This document shows positions 6,010 through 12,185 of a DNA stretch of 12,185 bases, in pieces (the first letter of the stretch is position 1; each line of letters begins with the position of its first letter). A model generated the notes under the pieces. It had not been told where the DNA came from and did no database searches. It saw only the letters and a program-made list of their open reading frames with translations. Source of the stretch: an archaeon (GTDB lineage: Archaea; Asgardarchaeota; Hermodarchaeia; Hermodarchaeales; Hermodarchaeaceae); assembly GCA_016550485.1 (NCBI GenBank), contig JABXGV010000324.1:1-12185 (forward strand), written 5' to 3'. A program made the translations under genes and the position numbers.

Positions 6010-7692
6010 ATGAGCCACAAGTGGGTCGACATAGCCAAGGCAGAATTCTTGGTCTTGACCGCGAGGTTTCGAAGACACCGGTTAGCCATTATTGGTTTAT
6101 TGTTTGTCATTGGAATTGTCTGGGCGGTGTATCTAGCCCCCTTATTGGTCGAATTAGTGATGAATGCCCTTAGTCCCATAATTCCAGTTCAAGGGTTGCT
6201 TATGTTGATGTTCCCAGAGCTGATGCGTGCTGTGATGATGCTCATGTGGACATTCATATTATTCTCATCATTATCTCAAGCGCTCCAGGAAATCAAGATT
6301 GGTCAATGGGAAATCTTCCTTGCAAATAATGTTAGGACACGGGACATCCTTATCGGAACCTTTCTTGCCAGGGTTCCAATCTGTGGTTTGAGCACTCTGT
6401 TCTTTGCACCACCCTTACTAGCACCCTTTCTTCTGACCTACAAAGTTTCACTTATCGGGCAACTGATGATTTATGGAGTACTTGTGCTGACGATGCTGAT
6501 TACCGTCTGGTTATCCAACTTCCTCTCAGCCGCTGTTCAAGCGAAGCTGGGCAGCTCCCCACGAGGAAATTCTATCGCTAAAGCCATTGCTATCCTCCTA
6601 AGTTTCATTCTAATCCTCCCTGTAATAGGGTTACAGCTCTTCGCACAGCAATTCGCAGCTGTTATGGGTTTGAACCTCTTCGTGGTGTTTCCCTTCACTT
6701 GGAGTGCCGATCTCATCAGCTGGTTGGCAATCGTCTTTAACGGAATCAATCTCACAGCCCACCAAATCGGAGTATTTCAAAGCATACTACAATTTGACAT
6801 ATTGACAAACACGCTTTTCATCGTCGTATTTGGGTGCATTTGTGTTGGCATCGCTCTTGCCACAACAGACCGCGTCTTCACCTACAGCTTAGGTCCACGT
6901 ATGGAAACAATAACTACAATTACACACGAAAATTTCCTCTATCGGTTTATTCGCAGAATCACCCCTAATGCTTTTGGAGCGCTGGTTGTGACCAGCTTTA
7001 AGGACTTTTTCAGGAAGCCACAAAACCTGGCAAGAGTAGCACTGGGATTAATGCTTAGCCTGTTACTGCCAGTCATAGTTATTCTGGCTTACGGGCAAAG
7101 ATATACACTCGAGTTAAGTTCAGTAATACCCATAACGGGCTTTGGTCTAGCCTTCACAGGTGTGTTAGTGTTCTCAGGTGTAGCCTTTCTAGAAAGCCGA
7201 GATCAACTATGGATAATCCAGAGCGCACCTTACGGAACCTCACGATTCGTTAAGGCGCGACTGGCTACAGCCTTTCTAATCGCAGTACCGCTTTCGATAA
7301 TCCCCACCGCCTCGCTAACCGTCATCACCAACCTAAGCCTGATTCATTTCTTCGGACTTCTAGCCTACGGGTATCTATTGATTTGTAGTGCAGTAATTCT
7401 GGGAACAGGCATCACTGCTCTCGGACCCAACTATGAAGACATGAAATCTCCTGGTTACACGAGGAACCTCATGATTTCGATGATGCTCTGCCTAGTTTCG
7501 ACAATGATGGTGCCCCTTCTGCTTGGTATGGTAACAAGGAGAATCCTAGGAGTATCTCTCACTAATTTGATGCTGGCTATTGGCATTCCTGAAGAAATCA
7601 GTACGGCAATCATGCCAGCGAGTATTTTACTAGTATTAGGTGTGGTTCTCCTGCTTGTAGGAACTTGGAAACTAGGACGGCCTCATACCTGA
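6010..7692 (+). CDS. ABC-2-type permease with two homologous-looking halves
   Basis: A 560-residue polytopic membrane protein, the transmembrane partner of the ABC ATPase just upstream. It seems to consist of two halves, about 1-295 and 296-560, each with roughly six hydrophobic segments. Each half opens with an amphipathic basic segment (FRRHRLAI at 20-27, KDFFRKPQNLAR at 331-342). Each also has the charged cytoplasmic loop typical of ABC-2 permeases: QEIKIGQWEIFLANNVRTRD at 93-112 and LESRDQLWIIQSAPYGTSRF at 394-413. One chain may therefore provide the whole membrane pore, pairing with two ATPase copies. The size is compatible with the Pfam family of large putative ABC exporters (ABC_tran_2), but this cannot be confirmed by eye. 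There is no signal peptide or extracellular domain. The substrate is unknown. Confidence 0.88.
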   Translation: MSHKWVDIAKAEFLVLTARFRRHRLAIIGLLFVIGIVWAVYLAPLLVELVMNALSPIIPVQGLLMLMFPELMRAVMMLMWTFILFSSLSQALQEIKIGQWEIFLANNVRTRDILIGTFLARVPICGLSTLFFAPPLLAPFLLTYKVSLIGQLMIYGVLVLTMLITVWLSNFLSAAVQAKLGSSPRGNSIAKAIAILLSFILILPVIGLQLFAQQFAAVMGLNLFVVFPFTWSADLISWLAIVFNGINLTAHQIGVFQSILQFDILTNTLFIVVFGCICVGIALATTDRVFTYSLGPRMETITTITHENFLYRFIRRITPNAFGALVVTSFKDFFRKPQNLARVALGLMLSLLLPVIVILAYGQRYTLELSSVIPITGFGLAFTGVLVFSGVAFLESRDQLWIIQSAPYGTSRFVKARLATAFLIAVPLSIIPTASLTVITNLSLIHFFGLLAYGYLLICSAVILGTGITALGPNYEDMKSPGYTRNLMISMMLCLVSTMMVPLLLGMVTRRILGVSLTNLMLAIGIPEEISTAIMPASILLVLGVVLLLVGTWKLGRPHT

Positions 7693-7700
7693 CACTGCAA

Positions 7701-7726
7701 TGTATAAAGGCAAAGACCCTATAAAT
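7701..7726 (+). promoter_or_regulatory. Possible internal promoter in the ABC cluster
   Basis: The 47-base gap after the permease contains GTATAAAGG (7702-7710) and CTATAAAT (7719-7726). The first is centred about 34 bases before the GTG at 7740 and could start a short-leader mRNA for the last two genes of the cluster. Chance occurrence in an A/T-rich spacer is possible. Confidence 0.35.
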
Positions 7727-7739
7727 CAAGAAAAGGCCG

Positions 7740-8480
7740 GTGACGAGATTAACTGAAACAGAAGCTCTTCCAAACGGATTGTTAAGCAGCCAAAGAGAGC
7801 TGCTGCCACAGCTGTATCGAAGTCACCGGCTTTTTGTATTGAACTTCTTTGCATCAATTCTAATGCTTCCCCTCTGGATTCTTTGGATTATCCTCTTCTC
7901 CGCGGTGTTGGCAGAATCCTTTGAGTGGTTCCTCCGAATCACGATTCCAGTATGGATATCAATACCATTCAGTATTGCAGCTTTATGGTTTGGGTTTAAA
8001 TCATTTTTTACATACCTGCAATCGGCGAAGCGATTCTTAGATAATGCGAAGAGGGATGTTAACGCTTCACAGACTGCAGAGGATTTCACGACATACATGA
8101 ATCTCCTCTTCCCTGTTCTTCTACCTCGGGAAACGGTGAGCCCTAGTACTACAGAGGAGAAACAGCAGCGCATTCATCGAATTCTCCGAGCCATCAGAAT
8201 TATGCCTTTAGTGGGAGCAGTGGTTTTTGCGATTGTTCTCTTCAGTTTTGGTAGCTTCTTCATTCGACGCCCATATGTTATACCTCGCCTCCTTCTGACA
8301 CCTGTCATTCCCTTTCTATGGTTCAACATCGGGTATATTGTTGTCTGGGCTTGGATCTACTTCCGCTGGAGGAAATACCTTCATCGATGGCTAAAGCTCT
8401 ACGAGGCACTTATCATATGGCAAGCGGACCTCGAATCGGCTATCCAGCAAAGCACTAACGCCACAGGATGGAGGTCCTGA
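7740..8480 (+). CDS. Four-span membrane protein, unrecognised
   Basis: A 246-residue protein I do not recognise. Two membrane segments at about 33-59 and 67-90 are followed by a hydrophilic domain of some 60 residues (92-152) rich in Lys, Arg, Glu and Gln, then two more segments at about 153-175 and 186-209 and a short helical tail. Aromatic residues cluster at the span ends, for example VVWAWIYFRW before residue 211. The start is taken as GTG 7740, since no ATG occurs before the first span and the first ATG would remove part of span 1; no good ribosome-binding site precedes the GTG. The next gene overlaps its stop (TGATG), so the two are translationally coupled. Position behind an ABC ATPase and permease suggests an accessory or regulated membrane subunit, but that is inference. 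Confidence 0.75.
   Translation: MTRLTETEALPNGLLSSQRELLPQLYRSHRLFVLNFFASILMLPLWILWIILFSAVLAESFEWFLRITIPVWISIPFSIAALWFGFKSFFTYLQSAKRFLDNAKRDVNASQTAEDFTTYMNLLFPVLLPRETVSPSTTEEKQQRIHRILRAIRIMPLVGAVVFAIVLFSFGSFFIRRPYVIPRLLLTPVIPFLWFNIGYIVVWAWIYFRWRKYLHRWLKLYEALIIWQADLESAIQQSTNATGWRS
8470..8475 (+). promoter_or_regulatory. Ribosome-binding site of the winged-helix gene
   Basis: GGAGGT lies 4 bases before the ATG at 8480 and inside the end of the four-span membrane protein gene. It favours the 8480 start over the in-frame ATG at 8468, which the site itself overlaps. Confidence 0.62.
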
Positions 8481-8812
8481 TGCCACCCGGTTCAGGCTCC
8501 ACCAAACGTACAAGCTACAAGTCACCCCGTCGAGACAAGTTCGAGATTTGGTCGGCACTCCTTGAAGCCTGCCTTCGAACCCCCCGCACTCAAAGCTGGC
8601 TCATGCGTAAAATCGGCCTCAATACTGCAGCCGCTAAGGAAGCCCTCAGCATTCTAACGCAGGGAGGTCTCCTTGAGCAGCTTAGTGAACCCACAGCTGG
8701 AATCTTTGAGTTCAGAACGACGGAAAAAGGTAAGGCAGCCCTCACCCAATACTACCAGCTCATCACCTATTTCTTCGACCCTACACCAAAGAGGCGTCCG
8801 GGAAGCTCATAG
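8480..8812 (+). CDS. ArnR1-like winged-helix regulator (HTH_45 type)
   Basis: A 110-residue DNA-binding protein. A flexible basic N-terminus (1-18) is followed by a winged helix at about 19-88: helix 1 RRDKFEIWSALLEACL, a helix-turn-helix through SWLMRKIGLNTAAAKEALSI, the turn GGLLEQ, and a wing ending in FEFRTTEKGKAAL. A C-terminal helix (84-98) could dimerise. The order RDKxEIxxxILxA ... GLLE ... TEKG is that of archaeal HTH_45/ArnR1-like proteins, single-domain transcription factors. The start overlaps the stop of the preceding gene by one base (TGATG), with GGAGGT upstream. As last gene of the ABC cluster it may regulate that cluster, perhaps through the spacer 5089-5231; no operator can be proven from the sequence alone. 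Confidence 0.82.
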   Translation: MPPGSGSTKRTSYKSPRRDKFEIWSALLEACLRTPRTQSWLMRKIGLNTAAAKEALSILTQGGLLEQLSEPTAGIFEFRTTEKGKAALTQYYQLITYFFDPTPKRRPGSS

Positions 8813-8817
8813 CTAGC

Positions 8818-8822
8818 TTTTT
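8818..8822 (+). terminator. Possible T-run terminator after the ABC cluster
   Basis: Five consecutive T residues follow the stop of the winged-helix gene by 5 bases, a minimal archaeal-type terminator. The same A/T-rich stretch (CTTTTTGATA, 8817-8826) could instead be the promoter box of the alpha/beta hydrolase gene at 8872. Confidence 0.25.
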
Positions 8823-8871
8823 GATAGTTAAGAAACACTAAGGACTGAAGGATGAACAGGAAGACCATCAA

Positions 8872-9705
8872 ATGAAATGCCAGCTTGATAATGCCACTAT
8901 CTATTATCGGATACAAGGTAGGGGACACCCCCTCATCATGATTCATGGGTTCACGTTAGACCATCGGATGATGCTAGGATGTATGGAACCGGTATTCAAG
9001 AATCGAAGGGGATGGCAGAGAATCTACTTTGACCTGCCAGGGATGGGGCAAACGCCAGGCGAGGAGTGGATAACTAACTCTGATCAGATGCTTGAGGTAG
9101 TACTCGACTTCATCGACGCAGTTGTTCCCGAGCAACGGGTTACCGTCGCTGGTGAATCCTATGGTGGCTACCTTTCCCGAGGGATAATCTATCGCCGCCC
9201 ACAGAGGGTGGATGGCCAACTCCTTATTTGTCCTTTAATCGTTGCAAAGGATGAGTTACGAACGGTCCCACCTGCGGTCAAACTGGTGGAGGACCCTGAA
9301 CTCGTTTCTAGCTTGGATCCATATGACGCCGAGTTCTTTCAATCCTTCAATACGGTTGAGTCTTCCAAGATTTGGGAGCGAACTCGGGAGGAAATTCTTT
9401 CTGGTCATAGAATCGTTGATGGCTCTTTCACTGAGCGGCTGAGAGGAGAGGAGGCGTATCCCTTTTCCTTTGATGTCGATGATTTGGCTGATGGCTTCAA
9501 GGGACCTACTCTGGTACTGTTGGGTCGTCAAGACTGGTTTGTTGGCTACCTAGATGCGTTGAAGCTCATCGAGCTGTATCCTCGCGGCACTTTTGCTATC
9601 TTGGACCGGGCGGCACATAACCTGCAAATCGAACAGGAAACCCTCTTCAATGCATTGGTCCATGAGTGGCTAGATCGTGTCGAGGAAGCAGCCACGACGA
9701 AGTGA
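8872..9705 (+). CDS. Alpha/beta-fold hydrolase
   Basis: A 277-residue soluble alpha/beta hydrolase. The oxyanion-side motif HGF is at 25-27 (LIMIHGFTLD), the nucleophile elbow GESYGG places Ser96, the acid is Asp221 in LLGRQDWFVG, and the catalytic base His249 is in DRAAHNLQIE, so the triad is complete and in order. A cap region of about 75 residues (125-200) lies between strands 6 and 7. Similar proteins include esterases, lactonases and C-C bond hydrolases; the sequence does not decide between them. The start at ATG 8872 is supported by the position of the first strand, with only a weak GGAAG before it. It ends 24 bases from the convergent acyl-CoA dehydrogenase gene. No signal peptide is present. 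Confidence 0.9.
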   Translation: MKCQLDNATIYYRIQGRGHPLIMIHGFTLDHRMMLGCMEPVFKNRRGWQRIYFDLPGMGQTPGEEWITNSDQMLEVVLDFIDAVVPEQRVTVAGESYGGYLSRGIIYRRPQRVDGQLLICPLIVAKDELRTVPPAVKLVEDPELVSSLDPYDAEFFQSFNTVESSKIWERTREEILSGHRIVDGSFTERLRGEEAYPFSFDVDDLADGFKGPTLVLLGRQDWFVGYLDALKLIELYPRGTFAILDRAAHNLQIEQETLFNALVHEWLDRVEEAATTK

Positions 9706-9729
9706 TGTGAGCGGCTGGTGAAGGTACTG

Positions 9730-10929
9730 TTAGTATTTGAAGAAGCCTTCACCGGATTTGCGACCCAGCTTGCCGTCCTTAACCAACTTTCGGAGATAGG
9801 CATGAGGTGTATAGAATGGGTCATATTCCTTCGCAATTTCTTCCAGCTTTTCAATCACGGTGTCGATGCCCAGTGAGTCGGCGATCTCCAGCATGCCGAG
9901 GGGGAGGTTGAAGCCGAGCTTGAGGGTTTTGTCGATGTCCGCGGGTGTGGCCACCTCTTCATCGACCAGTGCGGCGGCTCGGTTGATGGCGACGCTGGTC
10001 ACGAATTGTGGGTCAAATTTCCCGGCGAGGCTTGGGGACCAGGAGGGGGGAACCGTCCAGCGTCCTGTGGGGTACTCGTAGAAGCCTTTGCCGGTCTTTA
10101 CGCCTAGGTCGCCTCGTTTCACGCGGTCCTCGAGGCATTTTGCGAGGGTCATGCCTTTGATGCGAGTTGTCATGAACTTGAGTATGTTGTAGGTTACATC
10201 GATGCCGACAAAGTCAATCAAGCCGAACACAGCCATGCGCATCCCGATATTGAAGTGTAGGGCGGAGTCGATTTCCTCAATCTTGAACTTGTCCTGGTCA
10301 ATCAGTTGTCCCACGAAATTGAGTGGGAACATCATGACGCCGTTGGCGATGAAGCCGGGGATGTCTTTGTTGCACATGACGGGTTCTTTGCCGATTTTCC
10401 GGGTGAGGTCGAAGATCAGTTGGGCGACATCATCAGTGGTCTTGTTGCCCTTGATGATTTCGACGATGTCCATGCGTACCACTGGTGAAAAAAAGTGCAT
10501 ACCAACAACTTTCTCAGGGTGCTCTGTGGATTGCGCTATCTCAGAGATGGGGAGAGAGCTAGTGTTTGTGGCGAGAATCGCGCGGGGGGGTGCCTCCTTC
10601 TCTAGCCCTGCGAAGACCTTCTGTTTCAAATCCATTATCTCAGGAATCGCTTCAACTACAAGGTCTGCATCCTTTACGCCAGCCGCCCGGTCTATAGTTG
10701 TGGAGAGGTTGGCTAGAGTAGTATCGTAAACCACCTGTGTGATGCGGGCTTTTTCGAGGAGCTTTCCGAGGCTCCACTTGATCTTCTCAAGTCCGGCTTG
10801 GACGAATTCCTCTTTGATGTCAATCATTGTTGTCTTGTAGCCAGCTGTAGCAAAGGTCTGAGCAATGCCGTGACCCATCAGACCCGAACCCAGCACCGCT
10901 ACATGTTTAATATCCTCAACTTTCAACAC
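9730..10929 (-). CDS. 3-hydroxyacyl-CoA dehydrogenase, two C-terminal domains
   Basis: A 399-residue NAD-dependent dehydrogenase that oxidises 3-hydroxyacyl-CoA to 3-ketoacyl-CoA, or works in the reverse direction. The Rossmann motif GSGLMG is at 14-19 and the acidic Asp37 ends strand 2 (MIDI). Expected catalytic positions are Ser124 in TNTSSLPISE, His145 in GMHFFSP, Glu157 and Asn196 in PGFIANG. The usual N-R pair after PGFI is N-G here. The C-terminal 3HCDH domain is present twice, about 190-287 ending GKGFYEY and 308-399 ending GEGFFKY. Archaeal homologues often continue into an enoyl-CoA hydratase domain; this one stops before it. AGGTGA at 10933-10938 lies 3 bases before the GTG at 10929 and 6 before a TTG at 10926, so the TTG may be the true start. 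No other fatty-acid gene is adjacent. Confidence 0.92.
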   Translation of the reverse strand: MLKVEDIKHVAVLGSGLMGHGIAQTFATAGYKTTMIDIKEEFVQAGLEKIKWSLGKLLEKARITQVVYDTTLANLSTTIDRAAGVKDADLVVEAIPEIMDLKQKVFAGLEKEAPPRAILATNTSSLPISEIAQSTEHPEKVVGMHFFSPVVRMDIVEIIKGNKTTDDVAQLIFDLTRKIGKEPVMCNKDIPGFIANGVMMFPLNFVGQLIDQDKFKIEEIDSALHFNIGMRMAVFGLIDFVGIDVTYNILKFMTTRIKGMTLAKCLEDRVKRGDLGVKTGKGFYEYPTGRWTVPPSWSPSLAGKFDPQFVTSVAINRAAALVDEEVATPADIDKTLKLGFNLPLGMLEIADSLGIDTVIEKLEEIAKEYDPFYTPHAYLRKLVKDGKLGRKSGEGFFKY

Positions 10930-10988
10930 TAGTCACCTTGACGATAAATGAGCACATGCTAAGTAGTGTGTGTCTTTGTACGCTGAGG

Positions 10989-10998
10989 TTCTAAATAG
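10989..10998. promoter_or_regulatory. Shared TATA-like box in a divergent spacer
   Basis: TTCTAAATAG on the plus strand (CTATTTAGAA on the minus strand) is the only good A/T box in the 115-base spacer 10930-11044. It lies about 65 bases from the dehydrogenase start and about 51 bases from the TTG at 11045. Either direction is possible; orientation cannot be decided. Confidence 0.3.
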
Positions 10999-11044
10999 GT
11001 AATGGTTTTGAGCTAACTGGCAAGAATCTGTGCTCTAGTATCCC

Positions 11045-11293
11045 TTGATAAAGCTTAAACCCGTGGACCCCCTAGAAAGGGTGAGACTCACTGAAAACTC
11101 TGGGAAGGTGAAGTGCGTCCTGACACCCGATGAGCGCGGTTACAAGCGCCGCAAGCAGCAGCAAGGCAAACACAGCTATGCCTGGCGCCTTACCGAGCCG
11201 TCCAAATGGCAAGGCCGGGCACGTCCCCACCCTGACTATCCGGCATATCTGAAGTTTCCTAAGAAATGGAAAGAAAAGAGGAAACGCCGCTAA
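11045..11293 (+). CDS. Small, strongly basic hypothetical protein
   Basis: An open frame of 82 codons from a TTG, with GTG codons at 11063 and 11081 as other possible starts; none has a convincing ribosome-binding site. The product is unrecognised. It is rich in Lys and Arg, with one Cys and two Trp, a middle segment DERGYKRRKQQQGKHSYAWR, a Pro-rich part ARPHPDYPAYLKFPKKW, and an end of almost pure basic residues (KEKRKRR). Third codon positions are rich in G and C, as in the neighbouring dehydrogenase gene, which supports real coding. There is no membrane span or signal peptide. The composition would suit RNA or DNA binding, but no fold is evident. It is divergent from the dehydrogenase and convergent with the radical SAM gene. 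Confidence 0.5.
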   Translation: MIKLKPVDPLERVRLTENSGKVKCVLTPDERGYKRRKQQQGKHSYAWRLTEPSKWQGRARPHPDYPAYLKFPKKWKEKRKRR

Positions 11294-11343
11294 ATCCTAT
11301 TTCAACTGGGATAAAATTGAATAAGCGCGGGAAATTCGCTTTC

Positions 11344-12185
11344 TTAGGTATGTTGGTGATAGATGTGGGCGGGAGCGATGTCGTTTGGATAGATTGGTTG
11401 GAGGAGTCGTCGGAGTTCGTAGCAGGCATGGCACGCGCTGTTCACTCGAAGTCGTTTATCGTAGACATTGTGTTGTTTGGCTAGCTGAATCAGCCCGGTG
11501 ATGCCCTGCTCGGCAAGGGCGGCAACTATGGGATGGTGACTTGGAGTGTAGTGAGTGAGAATATCATCCAACGCGGCGTTGGCGAGATTACCAATACAAA
11601 TACCTGGACAGAGCGTAACATGCCCCCGCGGGTCAATTTCCACCGAGTTGGGATGGGCTAGACTGTCTCCGACCCAAAAGGGCACCTGACAAAGTGACTC
11701 CGCAAAGGCATCAATCGGCTGCCCTCCAGACATGTAATCTGCCATCCGACCGACAATACGCACCTTGAACCGGCAATGCTCAACAAACGACGGGATTTGG
11801 AGCTGGCGAACCAACCTAGCAGTGGTATCGTTGTACTCGTTGGACACGTCCTCGCCGAACAAGTAGTGGGTATCAACGGTTGTCTTCTGCATCGTCGAGG
11901 GTGCTAGGACATCAAGAATTCGCTGGATATTCCGAGGTGGTGTATGTGCTGCATGAAAGGCATCATAGCTTAGTGACAGATGGGTTAACCCGACCTGTCT
12001 GAGTTGTTCAAGGATCTTCTGGGTGCGCGCTTTTGTTGTTGCCCAGTAGCCATTGGTAATGATGCTAATGTTGGTTCGGGGGAACGATGCTGCCGCGGCT
12101 CGGATGTATTGGAGCAGCTGGTCACCTAGGAGGAGTGGCTCACCACCAAAGAGCAGAATGTATCGGAGCGGCTGCCCCTGCAGCG
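11344..12185 (-). CDS. Radical SAM protein with C-terminal cysteines, 5' part missing
   Basis: The frame is open from the right edge to the TAA at 11346-11344, at least 279 residues, so the gene starts outside the window and the ATG at 11892 is internal. The N-terminal CxxxCxxC cluster site is not in view. The S-adenosylmethionine-binding core is: GGEPLL at visible residues 13-18 (FGGEPLLLGDQ), then SIITNGYW at 39-46 and SLSYDAFH in the next strand. The C-terminal part carries cysteines at about 137, 165, 192, 196, 251 and 254, including LCPGICIGN and CHAC. VEIDPRGHVTLCPG followed by a GN pair resembles SPASM/twitch regions that hold extra iron-sulfur clusters. Such proteins modify peptides, proteins or small molecules. 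Substrate unknown; no co-directional partner gene is in view. Confidence 0.85.
   Translation of the reverse strand, partial: LQGQPLRYILLFGGEPLLLGDQLLQYIRAAAASFPRTNISIITNGYWATTKARTQKILEQLRQVGLTHLSLSYDAFHAAHTPPRNIQRILDVLAPSTMQKTTVDTHYLFGEDVSNEYNDTTARLVRQLQIPSFVEHCRFKVRIVGRMADYMSGGQPIDAFAESLCQVPFWVGDSLAHPNSVEIDPRGHVTLCPGICIGNLANAALDDILTHYTPSHHPIVAALAEQGITGLIQLAKQHNVYDKRLRVNSACHACYELRRLLQPIYPNDIAPAHIYHQHT

Noticed and set aside
9546..9854. Minus-strand open frame across the ends of the alpha/beta hydrolase and dehydrogenase genes
   Set aside because: It overlaps two confident genes in other frames and has no supporting motif.
10202..10729. Plus-strand open frame of 175 codons opposite the acyl-CoA dehydrogenase
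   Set aside because: It is fully antisense to a well-supported enzyme gene with intact motifs; the product has no recognisable domain and looks like a mirror of biased codon use.
11294..11343. Hairpin terminator between the small basic gene and the radical SAM gene
   Set aside because: The possible GCG/CGC stem is three pairs long and is not followed by a clear T-run.

Overview
The window looks archaeal. Short A/T-rich boxes of TATA type lie 26-40 bases upstream of most start codons. Three genes have their box so close to the ATG that the mRNA is probably leaderless, while other genes carry GGTG or GGAGGT ribosome-binding sites. GTG or TTG starts seem to be used, and one regulator belongs to the archaeal ArnR1-like winged-helix type (HTH_45). 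Base composition is close to half G+C. This would fit an uncultivated lineage such as an Asgard archaeon or a Bathyarchaeia member, but the lineage is a guess and nothing seen here fixes it. Genes are dense, on both strands, with short spacers. No rRNA, tRNA, CRISPR array, insertion sequence or integrase was found.

Layout. (a) 1-1346, minus strand: a MoxR/CbbQ-type AAA+ ATPase followed, with a 4-base overlap, by the start of a second gene cut by the window edge. (b) 1470-4309: three paralogous proteins of about 230 residues with seven predicted membrane spans, all on the plus strand. A DinB-like gene on the minus strand sits between copies 2 and 3. (c) 4348-5088, minus: a HAD-superfamily hydrolase with an unusual motif I. 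(d) 5232-8812, plus: a four-gene cluster of ABC ATPase, a large two-halved ABC-2-type permease, a four-span membrane protein and a small winged-helix regulator. (e) 8872-9705, plus: an alpha/beta hydrolase. (f) 9730-10929, minus: a 3-hydroxyacyl-CoA dehydrogenase with two C-terminal domains and no hydratase domain. (g) 11045-11293, plus: a small very basic hypothetical protein. (h) 11344 to the right edge, minus: the C-terminal part of a radical SAM protein with extra cysteines.

How they work together. The clear functional unit is the ABC cluster: ATPase and permease would form an exporter, the four-span protein is a possible accessory subunit, and the terminal winged-helix protein is a plausible local regulator. 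The AAA+ ATPase and the gene after it look co-translated, and by family precedent the second could be a VWA-type partner, but the visible part does not show that domain. The three seven-span proteins are the least explained element: they share an N-out/C-in layout by charge, buried acidic and histidine residues, and an almost fixed C-terminus with no attached signalling domain. The remaining genes (DinB-like, HAD, alpha/beta hydrolase, acyl-CoA dehydrogenase, radical SAM) look like separate transcription units without an obvious common pathway.
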